A stretch of 64,000 nt of DNA, from positions 1 through 64,000 of the forward strand of contig NZ_JALGQE010000002.1 in assembly GCF_022810405.1 (NCBI RefSeq), in the 5' to 3' direction. Under the pieces are notes generated by a model. The model saw nothing but the letters and a program-made list of their open reading frames with translations, searched no databases and was not told the origin of the DNA. The translations under genes were made by a program, and so were the position numbers. Origin of the DNA: Rhodococcus sp. ARC_M5. GTDB lineage: Bacteria; Actinomycetota; Actinomycetes; Mycobacteriales; Mycobacteriaceae. Positions 46,176 to 55,129 of the stretch are shown piece after piece (the first letter of the stretch is position 1; the number at the start of each line of letters is the position of its first letter).

Positions 46176-47297
46176 GTGAATTCGACGTCGCATCGCACCG
46201 GCGGTTCCGTGGGTGCGATGCGGGCCTGGTTCACCGAGCCCTTCGACTACCGCTGGATGGCGGACTTCCTGAACTCCCGTCCCGCCGGAAAACTCATCCG
46301 GTGGGTGATGGCCTGCCTGACGCTCAATTACGGCGTGCTGGCTGTGGTGTCGCTGTTGTCTGCGGATGCCTCACGCAGTCCGGTCGCTGTCGCCTGGAAA
46401 GCCTGCCTGGTCGTCTCGGTCGTGGCCGTCAGCGCGGCATGGATCACGAGACCGTTTCCCGGCCGCCTCGGTGTGGTGGCATTCGCCGTCTTCGCAGACC
46501 TGGGCACGGCATCGTCTCTGCTGATAAACCCGCTCGTCGACGCACTCCTGACGTGCGCGCTGTTTGCCATGATCGGGACGTTCTGCACGTTCTGCGTCAG
46601 TCCGCGCTGGCTGGTGGCGCACCTGGTGTTCGCGGTGGCCTGCACTGTCGTTGCCGCGGCGGCCACGTACTCCAGCGGCGGGGTGGACACCGCATCGGTG
46701 ATCTTCCGGACGAACGTCGTGCTGCTCGCGATCGCCGGAGTTCCACTCGTCTCGCACCTGCTGATCACCCTGCTGACCGACGATGCCCGCAGCTCCTTCC
46801 TCGATCCACTCACCGGCCTGCTCAATCGGCGCGGTCTCGACGCGGCCATCGGCGACGTATGGCCTCGGGGACGAGAGAAAGATCGATGCTCGGCGGCGGT
46901 GATGATCGACATCGATCGCTTCAAATCCGTCAACGATCTCTACGGGCACGAGGAAGGCGACGCGGTGATCCGACGTGTCGCCGACCGTCTTCGCACGCAC
47001 ATGGGCCAGTACGGGGTGATCGGCCGCACCGGCGGAGAAGAGTATGTAGCCGTGGTGTCCACCTCACGACTGCACATCGATGCGCTGGTGCACGGGGTAC
47101 GACGAGCGTTGCGTGATCCCGAGGACACCGTCGCGGTGACGGTCAGTGTGGGAGCTGCGATCGTGCTCGCGGATTCACCGGCGTGGGCCGAGAACACCGA
47201 CATCGACCTCGTCACGCGAGCAACACGAGTGGCGGACTCGATGATGTACGAGGCGAAGGCCGCGGGCGGTAACCGAATCGCGACGACCGAACTGTGA
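46176..47297 (+). CDS. GGDEF domain protein (probable diguanylate cyclase)
   Basis: A 373-residue membrane protein. Five or six hydrophobic helices span about residues 45-205, followed by a GGDEF domain starting FLDPLTGLLNRRG. The metal site is DIDRFKSVND (245-254). The active-site loop is GGEEY (286-290) rather than GGDEF or GGEEF, so activity is uncertain. It starts with GTG 7 bp after menB, so it may be co-transcribed with it. An EAL-domain protein is convergent 0.5 kb away. Confidence 0.88.
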   Translation: MNSTSHRTGGSVGAMRAWFTEPFDYRWMADFLNSRPAGKLIRWVMACLTLNYGVLAVVSLLSADASRSPVAVAWKACLVVSVVAVSAAWITRPFPGRLGVVAFAVFADLGTASSLLINPLVDALLTCALFAMIGTFCTFCVSPRWLVAHLVFAVACTVVAAAATYSSGGVDTASVIFRTNVVLLAIAGVPLVSHLLITLLTDDARSSFLDPLTGLLNRRGLDAAIGDVWPRGREKDRCSAAVMIDIDRFKSVNDLYGHEEGDAVIRRVADRLRTHMGQYGVIGRTGGEEYVAVVSTSRLHIDALVHGVRRALRDPEDTVAVTVSVGAAIVLADSPAWAENTDIDLVTRATRVADSMMYEAKAAGGNRIATTEL

Positions 47298-47308
47298 GAG
47301 GTGCAGGA

Positions 47309-47398
47309 GTGGAGCCTGCGGAACGACCCATCGGCAGCGTGGAGCCTGCGGAACGACCCTTCGGCAGCGTGGAGCCTGCGAAACTACCCTTCGGCAGC
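47309..47398. repeat. Three tandem 30-bp repeats
   Basis: Units start at 47309, 47339 and 47369, each beginning GTGGAGCCTGCGGAACGACC and ending TTCGGCAGC; the third has two changes. They lie between the GGDEF gene and the VOC gene. In the plus frame they would encode a 10-residue repeat (WSLRNDPSAA), but the downstream start is placed after them. Possibly an intergenic repeat family or a regulatory array. Confidence 0.85.
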
Positions 47399-47414
47399 GT
47401 GGTATCCATGCGGG

Positions 47415-47795
47415 GTGGACATCCTCGCTTCCAGGACGATTCTCCGCCCGGCCGACTACGAGAAGACTCTTGCGTTCTATCGTGACGGTCTCTCGCTCGC
47501 GGTGTGCCGGGAGTATCCCGGCGGCACGGTGTTCTTCGCGGGCCAGGGTCTGCTGGAGGTCGCGGCGCACCATCGCGGCGACGGGCCGGGTTCGTTCTCC
47601 GGTGCACTGTGGTTGCAGGTGCGCGACATCGATTCTGCTACCGAAGAATTGACGGCCGCCGGCATCGGAATCGTGCGCGAGGCCAGGACGGAGCCGTGGG
47701 GTCTGATCGAGATGTGGATCGAGGATCCGGATTCGATTCCCATCGTGCTGGTGCAGATCCCGCAGGATCATCCGCTGCGACGGGACAACCGCTAG
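47415..47795 (+). CDS. VOC (glyoxalase/dioxygenase superfamily) protein
   Basis: A 126-residue single-module VOC protein: ASRTILRPADYEKTLAFYRD at the start and WGLIEMWIEDPDSIPIVLVQ near the end. It may bind a metal as a homodimer. The start is GTG 47415 (VDILASR), after the tandem repeat; a longer reading would include the repeats, and an upstream SD is not clear. Its stop overlaps the EAL gene stop by 4 bases. Substrate unknown. Confidence 0.8.
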   Translation: MDILASRTILRPADYEKTLAFYRDGLSLAVCREYPGGTVFFAGQGLLEVAAHHRGDGPGSFSGALWLQVRDIDSATEELTAAGIGIVREARTEPWGLIEMWIEDPDSIPIVLVQIPQDHPLRRDNR

Positions 47796-49063
47796 CTGTC
47801 GGCGATCGTGCGTAGCACCGCTGTCGCCGACTGAGGACGCGACCACAGGTAGCCCTGTGCAAGGGTGCAGCCCAGCTCGAGCGCAGCGTCGGCTTGTTCG
47901 CGGTTCTCGATGCCTTCGACGATCATCGTCAGATCGAGGTCCTTCGCCACTCCGGCCAGCGACCTGATCATCGCCCGTCCGGCGACGGTGTCGATGAACC
48001 GGGTCAGATGCCCGTCGATCTTGATGCCGTCGGGCTGCAGTGTCACCAGTCGTTCGAGTGAGGACCAGCCCGAACCGAAGTCGTCCAGCAAGACCCGAAA
48101 GCCCAGCCGGTGCACGTCGTCGATGTGCCGACGCAGCAGCGGACCCGGCGTCACAGCAGTGGTTTCGGTGAGCTCCAGCGAGATCGACGACGGCGACACC
48201 CCGGAGGACGCGATGGCACGCTGGAGCTGACTGACGCCGTCGGGATGCGCGAGGTGGCGTCCCGAAATGTTGACGGTCAGCCGCAGCTCCGGACGATGGA
48301 TGTGCCACTTCTTCATTTCGGCCGCGGCCTGCGCGAGCACACTGAGGTCGACGTCGATGATCAGTTCGCTGGCTTCGGCGAACGGGACGAAGTCCGCCGG
48401 CACCACCATCCCGCGGGTGGGGTGGTGCCAACGCGCCAGTGCCTCGAAGCCGACGATCTCCTCGGTCCGCAGATCCACGATGGACTGGAACCAGGGCACG
48501 ATGTGACCGTCGGCGATGGAGTCGGCGATGTCGTTGTCGCTGCCCAGCCTGGTGACGCCAGATCCGACGCGGCGATGCAGGTCGAGTTGCTCCTCGAGAA
48601 CGGACGCGAACTGTTCGAGTTCCTGCATCTGCTCGCCCGAGAGTGGGCGGGGCGTGCGATCGAGTAGGCACAGGGTGCCGATGACCAGCCCCTCTCGCCC
48701 GCGCAGCGGAACCGACGCGTACGACGCGATGCCGTTGTCGTCGAGCATGGCACGCTGCCGAGTGGTGGCGCGGATGCGACCGTGCGCCACGACCGCGGGC
48801 TCACCGGAGCGCACCACGTCGTCGCACAGGGTGTCGGCTCGCACGACGGTGGACACCGGCGGCCCACCGACGTTGACCAGCGTGTACTGGGTGTCCTCGT
48901 CGAGCACGTTGAGTTGGGCGATGGCGAATCCGACACTGCGGGCGGCGAATTCGACCGTGGAGCGCAGGGCAGGCGTGGTCGCCTCGACATCGAGGTATCG
49001 ACGAGCGGAGTCACTCTGACGGCGAGACTGGGAGCGCGCGGTGTCCACGACCTCACCGTCCAC
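47792..49063 (-). CDS. GAF-EAL domain protein (probable c-di-GMP phosphodiesterase)
   Basis: A 423-residue protein. The N-terminal GAF domain (about residues 25-165) includes IGTLCLLDRTPRPLS. The EAL domain begins IVPWFQSIVDLRTEEIVGFEALARW, keeps the EAL triplet, DDFGSG and KIDG, so should be able to hydrolyse c-di-GMP. The GTG at 49063 has GAGGAG 6 bases upstream; an in-frame GTG at 49156 would add 31 residues. No membrane segment. Probably antagonistic to the nearby GGDEF protein. Confidence 0.88.
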   Translation of the reverse strand: MDGEVVDTARSQSRRQSDSARRYLDVEATTPALRSTVEFAARSVGFAIAQLNVLDEDTQYTLVNVGGPPVSTVVRADTLCDDVVRSGEPAVVAHGRIRATTRQRAMLDDNGIASYASVPLRGREGLVIGTLCLLDRTPRPLSGEQMQELEQFASVLEEQLDLHRRVGSGVTRLGSDNDIADSIADGHIVPWFQSIVDLRTEEIVGFEALARWHHPTRGMVVPADFVPFAEASELIIDVDLSVLAQAAAEMKKWHIHRPELRLTVNISGRHLAHPDGVSQLQRAIASSGVSPSSISLELTETTAVTPGPLLRRHIDDVHRLGFRVLLDDFGSGWSSLERLVTLQPDGIKIDGHLTRFIDTVAGRAMIRSLAGVAKDLDLTMIVEGIENREQADAALELGCTLAQGYLWSRPQSATAVLRTIADS

Positions 49064-49168
49064 CTGTATCTCCTCGCCACGAACGGCCGGGCCCGTACTG
49101 GAACCGGTTCCAGGTGAGCTTAACCGTGCCGGATCCTCGGTTTCGACCGATAGCACGTCTCGGCGCGG

Positions 49169-50500
49169 TCATACCGACGGATAGCGCGTGTGCAGAAGCC
49201 GATGCCGCAGCACCGCAGCGGCGAGCCGCTTGCCCTCCTCGGTCGCAACGGCACCGGACACCTCCGTCGCCGACGCGCGGTTCGGTTCCGACTCGAACGC
49301 TCCGAGCGCGCTCAGCTCGGCCACCAGCGTCCGGGCCAACGGCTCGGCGTGCTCGGGCGCAGGCTCCTCTCCGGCATGGGTCCATCCTTCGGCCCGCAGC
49401 AGCCGCGCCAGGTCGTCGGCCGTCGATTCCACGTCGGCGACATCGTGACCGACGATCATGCGGGCCAGAACCACCTCCGCCGCAATCGTGTCGGGGTGAT
49501 ATTCGGTCCCGACGATGCTTCCGGTGAGCACTCGCCAGAGCCCGTCGGAGCTGAGTTGCCGAGTTCGGGTGGTCGGCACCAACCGCCCGGCGGAACGGCG
49601 CAGCAGACGCACTCTCATCAGGAGGCGTCGGACAGTCAGTATCTTCTCGGCGTCGAGTTCGCGACCGACATACGAGGGACGCTCGGCCGGGGGAAAGACC
49701 GTGTTGGCGATACTCGCCACCAGCTCGTCCGGTAGGTACCCGGCATCGGTCAACGTGACACCGTCCCCGATGCATCCGATGAAGCTCTCGAGTCTGCGCA
49801 CGCAGCCGTACACGGGATTCACGGCCTCGTGCAACGCCTCGCGTAGCCCCAGGTAGAGCTCGGCCCGCGGACTGCTGTAGCCGCTCCACAATAAGATGCG
49901 GTGGTCGAGAAGCTGTTCGAGCAGCACTGCTTCCGAGTCGTCCCTGCCTCTATCGGATGTCAGAACCGCGTCGGTGACGCCGCGTCGACGCATGGCCTGC
50001 GCGTTGACACCGAGCGGGCGACCACCGGGCTTCGACGGCTCGAACTCGCCGGCGATGGTCGCCACTTCCAGTGTCTCGCCGATCTTTTCGACGATGGCGC
50101 GCTCGACCCCGGTCGGGGCGTCCTGCCAGGTGACGAGCTCGGTGTCGACGGCACCGATGCCCGATTCTTCGGTAGCGGCGCGATAGTGCTGCAGCCACGC
50201 GGCGTCGTCCGGTATCCGTAGAAGTTCCGCGGTGACGGCGCTTCGAGCGATCTCCGCGTATCCGACGCGTCCGAGCCGTTCGAGTAGTTCGCCGAGTGCA
50301 CGGGCGATGTCGACCGCGCGATCGGGCCCCTCGGCGACGTGGCGCAGATGTACCCAGAGGTAGGTCTGCACAGAATGTTGGGTCGGGCCCGCGCGCGGAG
50401 ACACCTCGACCAGACCGTCCCACCCCAGACGCGCGTCGGCGGCGAGCGCGGGATCGACGGAATCGAAGTACGACAGAGCTGCCCACACCGCGTCGTCCAT
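49169..50500 (-). CDS. Hypothetical protein, 443 residues
   Basis: Unrecognised protein, full-length and with typical codon use. It is predominantly helical, rich in Arg, Glu and Ala, with no signal peptide or membrane segment. Notable segments: WSGYSSPRAELYLGLREALHEAVNPVYGCVRRLESFIG and RLLMRVRLLRRSAGRLVPTTRTRQL. The ATG at 50500 has AAGGGA upstream. It is divergent from menE (114-bp gap) and lies 105 bp before the EAL gene on the same strand, so may share a transcript with it. Confidence 0.7.
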   Translation of the reverse strand: MDDAVWAALSYFDSVDPALAADARLGWDGLVEVSPRAGPTQHSVQTYLWVHLRHVAEGPDRAVDIARALGELLERLGRVGYAEIARSAVTAELLRIPDDAAWLQHYRAATEESGIGAVDTELVTWQDAPTGVERAIVEKIGETLEVATIAGEFEPSKPGGRPLGVNAQAMRRRGVTDAVLTSDRGRDDSEAVLLEQLLDHRILLWSGYSSPRAELYLGLREALHEAVNPVYGCVRRLESFIGCIGDGVTLTDAGYLPDELVASIANTVFPPAERPSYVGRELDAEKILTVRRLLMRVRLLRRSAGRLVPTTRTRQLSSDGLWRVLTGSIVGTEYHPDTIAAEVVLARMIVGHDVADVESTADDLARLLRAEGWTHAGEEPAPEHAEPLARTLVAELSALGAFESEPNRASATEVSGAVATEEGKRLAAAVLRHRLLHTRYPSV

Positions 50501-50614
50501 TCCCGATCCCTTCACGATGTTCCACTGTTCCACAGTGACTCGATCTCGGGTGACGACCGCGGGCGCAGTAGGTCCACCGGTCCGCGATCCAGCCCGGGGA
50601 CTAGCCTCGAGTCC

Positions 50615-51751
50615 GTGCTCGAGAGCGTATCCATTCCACCGGGACCCGCCGCGGCAGACATCATGCCGCGGCTGAGCCGCATGCTCGCCGGCGACGGCCC
50701 GGCTCTGCTGCCCGTGCCCGCGAACGATCCGCGCGAGACCGAGCGCCTGCACGACGCCTTGGCACCGGGAACCCCGATCGACGACGGCATCGCCCTGGTG
50801 GTCGCGACCTCCGGAACGACGGGTGTCCCCAAAGGTGCCATGCTCTCCGCGCCTGCGCTGGTGGCGTCTGCGACGGGCACCGAGGAGCGACTCGGTGGAC
50901 CCGGGTCGTGGCTGCTGGCGTTGCCCGCGCACCACATCGCCGGGATGCAGGTGCTGCTGCGCAGTGTGCTCGCCGGAACCTCGCCCGTCGTCATGGACGT
51001 GTCCGACGGCTTCGACCCCATCGCTCTGATCGACGCGGTGGACACGATGTCCGGCCCCCTGCGCTACACGTCATTGGTACCCGGGCAGTTGGTGAAGGCA
51101 TTCGAGATCCCCGAGGCGGTCGCTGCCCTGGCCTCACTGGACGCAGTGTTGCTCGGCGGGGCCGCGACGCCGATTCCGTTGCGAGAGAAGGCACAGGACG
51201 CGGGAATCCGGTTGGTGCGAACGTACGGGATGAGCGAAACGGCCGGCGGCTGCGTGTACGACGGAGTTCCACTGCGCGACACGGTAATTCGCATCGACGA
51301 CGGCCGGGTCGTGTTGGGCGGCAGAACCCTGGCCTCGGGATACCGCGGGCTGCCCGACCACCCGGCATTCGCCGAGCCGGGCTGGTTCCGCACCGACGAC
51401 GCCGGAGCCGTCGTCGACGGGGTGCTGAGCATTTCGGGACGACTCGACGAGGCCATCTCGACCGGCGGACTGACCGTCGTACCGCAGGTTGTCGAAGCTG
51501 CGCTGGCAACGCACCCCGCAGTCCGTGAGTGCGCCGTCGTGGGATTGCCCGACGAGCGACTGGGGCAGAAGGTGGTGGTCGCCGTTGTCGCCTCGACTCC
51601 GGTGACGTTGGCGGAGTTGCGCACCCACGTTGCGGCCTCGCTGGACATCACGGCGGCACCCCGAGAGCTGTTCCTACTCGACTCCCTCCCCACCCGAGGT
51701 CCGGGAAAACTTGATCGAGCGCAATTGCGGGCGCTACTGGGGAAGCGCTGA
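50615..51751 (+). CDS. menE: o-Succinylbenzoate-CoA ligase MenE
   Basis: A 378-residue adenylate-forming enzyme, short for the family as usual in actinobacteria. It has the P-loop TSGTTGVPKGAML, YGMSETAGG, GWFRTDDAG and the C-terminal Lys in PTRGPGKLDRAQL. It activates o-succinylbenzoate to its CoA ester. The start is GTG 50615. Upstream gene is divergent; downstream come the repeats at 51761-51914. Confidence 0.94.
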   Translation: MLESVSIPPGPAAADIMPRLSRMLAGDGPALLPVPANDPRETERLHDALAPGTPIDDGIALVVATSGTTGVPKGAMLSAPALVASATGTEERLGGPGSWLLALPAHHIAGMQVLLRSVLAGTSPVVMDVSDGFDPIALIDAVDTMSGPLRYTSLVPGQLVKAFEIPEAVAALASLDAVLLGGAATPIPLREKAQDAGIRLVRTYGMSETAGGCVYDGVPLRDTVIRIDDGRVVLGGRTLASGYRGLPDHPAFAEPGWFRTDDAGAVVDGVLSISGRLDEAISTGGLTVVPQVVEAALATHPAVRECAVVGLPDERLGQKVVVAVVASTPVTLAELRTHVAASLDITAAPRELFLLDSLPTRGPGKLDRAQLRALLGKR

Positions 51752-51760
51752 GCGGTGCCC

Positions 51761-51834
51761 GTTCGGCGCTGCGGACCTGGTTCGGCGCTGCGGTCCCCGT
51801 CGGTTCGGCGCTGCGGTCCCCGTCGGTTCGGCGC
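51761..51834. repeat. Tandem GTTCGGCGCTGCGG repeats
   Basis: Three units start at 51761, 51780 and 51803 (19, 23 and 23 bp), each GTTCGGCGCTGCGG plus a variable tail, and a partial fourth at 51826 that runs into the 81-bp repeat. It follows the menE stop by 9 bases. Confidence 0.8.
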
Positions 51835-51914
51835 AAACGCGCGCGCATTCGTCAGACGCGAGCGGAATAGATAGCGAGGTCGCGCCTCTTTGGCAAACGC
51901 GCGCGCGTTTGCGG
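51834..51914. repeat. 81-bp interspersed repeat, copy 1
   Basis: It matches 52315-52395 at 77 of 81 positions in the same orientation. It begins CAAACGCGCGCGCATTCGTC and ends with the 20-bp palindrome GCAAACGCGCGCGCGTTTGC followed by GG. It lies between the convergent menE and DUF4440 genes. Confidence 0.85.
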
Positions 51915-51918
51915 ACGG

Positions 51919-52296
51919 TCACCTCAGCGGCGTGCCTTGATGGTGCACCAGTTCCCATCCCGATTCGATGCGACGCCACAGCGATGTTCGACGGGCCAGG
52001 ATGTCCACAGTTCTCGAAGTCCACTGCACCAGAACAAACTCCGAGCTGAGCCATCGTCCATCGAGCTCTAGTACCTCGATCTCCATGGATTTTTCGCGGC
52101 CGAGCAGGTCGAGTATCGACGGCTTGTCCCACACCGCGCCCGAGGCTCCGACTTCGGCGAAGTCGTCGGCGAGCAAGCCTGCGAGTCTCTCGTTGTCGCG
52201 TCGACAATCCGACGTTTGCATTTCCCGCTCGAGCTCGAGAACAGTTGCCAGATCACTGTCTTCTTCGAGTCGACGACCGGCCGAGGAAGTTCCCAT
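51919..52296 (-). CDS. DUF4440/SnoaL-like (NTF2 fold) protein
   Basis: A 125-residue protein of the NTF2-like superfamily: VLELEREMQTSDCRRDNERL, LLADDFAEVGASGAVWDKPSIL and a C-terminal TSLWRRIESGWELVHHQGTPL typical of DUF4440. Such domains bind small ligands; no catalytic residues can be assigned. The gene is bracketed by the two copies of the 81-bp repeat. Confidence 0.85.
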   Translation of the reverse strand: MGTSSAGRRLEEDSDLATVLELEREMQTSDCRRDNERLAGLLADDFAEVGASGAVWDKPSILDLLGREKSMEIEVLELDGRWLSSEFVLVQWTSRTVDILARRTSLWRRIESGWELVHHQGTPLR

Positions 52297-52314
52297 AGCT
52301 CACCGTCTCACGAA

Positions 52315-52395
52315 CAAACGCGCGCGCATTCGTCAGACACGAGCGGAATAGGTGGCGAGGTCGCGCCGCTTTGGCAAACGCGCGCGCGTTTGCGG
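52315..52395. repeat. 81-bp interspersed repeat, copy 2
   Basis: Same orientation as copy 1, with four substitutions. It lies between the start of the DUF4440 gene and the end of the large hydrolase gene, so it also occupies the DUF4440 promoter region. Confidence 0.85.
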
Positions 52396-52410
52396 CAGAT
52401 CGGGATCGCC

Positions 52411-54087
52411 TCAGCCCGCCATCTTCTCGTACAACCGTTCCACGTCCGCGTCTGTCCAGCCCGGCGGCTCGAGGATGTCGGCCCACAGGTTCACCGCGTC
52501 GGCTCCGTAGCTGTGGCCGTGGCCGTCGTCGACGTTAGTGGAGAAGACCTGATCGAACGTCAACTGCCAGAAGGTCACGAACGGGAACCACTGCACTCCT
52601 GGATCGACATCGGCCCCTCGGGGTTCACGTAGCCAGTCGGGGCGATTGAGCACCAGGTCCGGTGACCACCACACGATCGGGTCGGATGCGTGCTGCCAGT
52701 ACACGATCCGCGGCGCTTCCCAAGGCCCGCCGATGTCGAGGTCGCCGGACGAACTCGCGAAGCGAACGTGCTCTCCGCCGTCGACCACGGGCAGGATCTC
52801 GCGAGAACCGGCGTCGCGTCCGGCAGTGATGCGCGCCCACTGAGGCGTGAAATTCGGGTTGCCGACCCACAGAGCACCGTCGATGCGCGCGATCATGTCC
52901 TGCGCTCCGCTGAACGCGTCCTGCCCGCCGTAGGCTCCGAGACTTTCGCCGAACAACACCAGCTTCGGCCGGGAGTCCTCCGGGAGTTCGCTCCACACCT
53001 CGTACACCGCCTCGAACAGGGCCCGACCGGCATCCTGCGGAGTCTGACGGTCGGCCAGAAACGCCATCGGGCTCGGCAGGAACGAGTACTGCATCGACGC
53101 GATGGCCGAATTCCCGTCGTACAGGTATTCCAAGGGGCGAGCGACGTTCTCGTTCACCCACCCCCGTCCGGTGGTGGTCGCGACGCCGAGTACCGCGCGG
53201 GAGAATGCGCCGGTGCGGTCGAGTTCGGCCACCACCCGCTCGGCCACAGCCTCGACGGTCTCAGCGGACTCGACGCCGGCATACGCGCGGATCGGTTGCA
53301 CCGCGGGCCTTCCCGTGAAGTCACTGATCTCGTCGGGCGATGCTCCGGAGACGACGAAGCGTCGCCCCTCCTGCCCCAGCGATTCCCATTCCTCGTTCGA
53401 GGCGTCCGAACCCGACAGTTCGGCTGCGGTGGGCTTCTCGACGCCCTCGTGATTGCCACGGTCGGCGGTCGAGGCCGACGTCTCCGCGACCGCCACGATG
53501 CCGCGAATCAGAGCGCCGTTGACGGCGAACACCACCAGGAGGGCTACGACGATCACGCTGGCGATCCGTGCGACCGGCCGGGGAACGTACTGCTTGCCCC
53601 ATCTCGTCAATGCCCGAGTCGCCTTCCGCAGCAGACGGGCCAGTGCGAGGACGGCCACCGCAACCACGATCGAGACCACCAACACAGCGACGTAGAGGGG
53701 TCGACCCGGATCCTCGACGCCGACGAGTTTGCGCACGATCTGCTGCCACCACGATCCCAGGATCAGAAACAGCGGAATCACCACTGCCGCCACGACGGCC
53801 AACGCCCACCATCCGCGTCGACGCCACTGCTCGGACCAGTCCGGCGACACCCCGCAGAGTCGAATCACCCACGCAACGAGACATCCGACGCCGTATCCGA
53901 TCGCAACGCTGATTCCGGTGGCGACCGCCTGCAGATACCAGACGCGGGGCAACAGGGACGGGGTCATCGACAGTGCGAAGAACACCACGGCGAACAACAG
54001 CCCGACCGGATGCAATGCGCGGCAGTACCGATCCGCTCGTGAACCCTGCCAATACGAACGAACCGAGGCCGACCGCTGTGTGGTCAC
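52411..54087 (-). CDS. Membrane alpha/beta-hydrolase family protein (DUF2319/Abhydrolase_9)
   Basis: A 558-residue membrane protein. Four hydrophobic segments lie in residues 25-215 (for example PVGLLFAVVFFALSMTPSLL and YVAVLVVSIVVAVAVLAL). The C-terminal half is an alpha/beta hydrolase with a nucleophile-like LFGESLGAYGGQDAF and a late NVDDGHGHSYGADAVNLW. The start GTG 54087 is preferred, since the extension upstream lacks hydrophobic features. Family common in mycobacteria (DUF2319); substrate not known, perhaps a lipid. Confidence 0.85.
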   Translation of the reverse strand: MTTQRSASVRSYWQGSRADRYCRALHPVGLLFAVVFFALSMTPSLLPRVWYLQAVATGISVAIGYGVGCLVAWVIRLCGVSPDWSEQWRRRGWWALAVVAAVVIPLFLILGSWWQQIVRKLVGVEDPGRPLYVAVLVVSIVVAVAVLALARLLRKATRALTRWGKQYVPRPVARIASVIVVALLVVFAVNGALIRGIVAVAETSASTADRGNHEGVEKPTAAELSGSDASNEEWESLGQEGRRFVVSGASPDEISDFTGRPAVQPIRAYAGVESAETVEAVAERVVAELDRTGAFSRAVLGVATTTGRGWVNENVARPLEYLYDGNSAIASMQYSFLPSPMAFLADRQTPQDAGRALFEAVYEVWSELPEDSRPKLVLFGESLGAYGGQDAFSGAQDMIARIDGALWVGNPNFTPQWARITAGRDAGSREILPVVDGGEHVRFASSSGDLDIGGPWEAPRIVYWQHASDPIVWWSPDLVLNRPDWLREPRGADVDPGVQWFPFVTFWQLTFDQVFSTNVDDGHGHSYGADAVNLWADILEPPGWTDADVERLYEKMAG

Positions 54088-54149
54088 TCGCAGATCGTAT
54101 TGGCCCGCCGACTGCGCCGCACCCACTTCGACGTGCAAGCATTCAACGC

Positions 54150-54929
54150 ATGAGTGTTCTGGTCTGCTTCCACGCACATCCCGACGACGAAGTGTTCGGC
54201 ACCGGTGGAGTGATGCGCCTCGCCGCAGATGCCGGCCATCGCGTCGTCCTGGTCACCGCCACCGACGGCGCTCTCGGCGAGTACCCCGACGGAATTCTCA
54301 CCGACGACGAATCGTTGGCCCAGCGCCGACGCGTCGAGCTGGATCGTTCGGCCGCCGCTCTCGGGGTCTCCCGCATCGTTCGGTTGCACTACGCCGATTC
54401 CGGCATGGCGGGCACTCCGGAGAACTCCAACCCGGACGCGTTCTGCAACGTCGACGTCGACACCGCAGCGCAACGCCTGGCCGACGTGTTGCTCGAGGAG
54501 CGGGCCGATGTCGTGACCATCTACGACCCGAACGGCGGCTACGGACATCCGGACCACATCCAGGTCCACGCCGTCGGCAAGCGCGCCACCGAGATCGCCG
54601 AGACTCGTTTCGTGTACGAGACCACGACCAATCGCGATCACATGCGCCGACTGATGGAGGCAAACCCCCACTGGGGCGAAGAGGCATCACCGCCGGACAT
54701 GGAGACGTTCGGACTGCCGGAAACCGAGATCACGACGGTGGTCGACGTGTCGAGCGTCATCGCTGCGAAGCGGGCGGCGATGGAAGCGCACGAAACTCAG
54801 GTCGGCGATTTCGGACCGTTTCTGAAGATGCCCATCGATCAACTCACCACCGCCTTCGGAACCGAATGGTTCAGGAAGTTGCGCGGTACCGGTGGCGTCG
54901 GCCTGACGGAGACTTCGCTCCCACTCTGA
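54150..54929 (+). CDS. PIG-L family deacetylase
   Basis: A 259-residue zinc-dependent deacetylase of the LmbE/PIG-L type related to MshB and Mca of mycothiol metabolism. The metal-binding motif is CFHAHPDDEVFGTGG, and a second His motif is GGYGHPDHIQVH. It probably cleaves an N-acetyl or amide group from a glucosamine-like compound. MshB or Mca identity is not certain. The ATG at 54150 is divergent from the hydrolase gene 62 bp away. Confidence 0.88.
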   Translation: MSVLVCFHAHPDDEVFGTGGVMRLAADAGHRVVLVTATDGALGEYPDGILTDDESLAQRRRVELDRSAAALGVSRIVRLHYADSGMAGTPENSNPDAFCNVDVDTAAQRLADVLLEERADVVTIYDPNGGYGHPDHIQVHAVGKRATEIAETRFVYETTTNRDHMRRLMEANPHWGEEASPPDMETFGLPETEITTVVDVSSVIAAKRAAMEAHETQVGDFGPFLKMPIDQLTTAFGTEWFRKLRGTGGVGLTETSLPL

Positions 54930-55129
54930 CCTGGTACGACAGCGGACGCACGCGTCGTGCACGCGGTCGGAGCGGGATGGCTGTCGATTCGATTCATCGA
55001 ACTGACCATCAGATTGTTTTGAGCCTCTAAGCAAACCATGAGACGGTACAGTGATCACGTCGCCCGTCCTTGCAGGGCGTGTTCCGTGGACCTGAACACC
55101 GTCACCGACATGGAGAGGCCGGAGAAGCG

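Noticed and set aside
47309..47398. Possible CRISPR array
   Set aside because: The repeats are directly adjacent with no spacers and no cas genes are present.
53729..55030. 433-codon plus frame over the PIG-L gene
   Set aside because: Arginine/histidine-rich shadow; the PIG-L frame has the metal-binding motifs.
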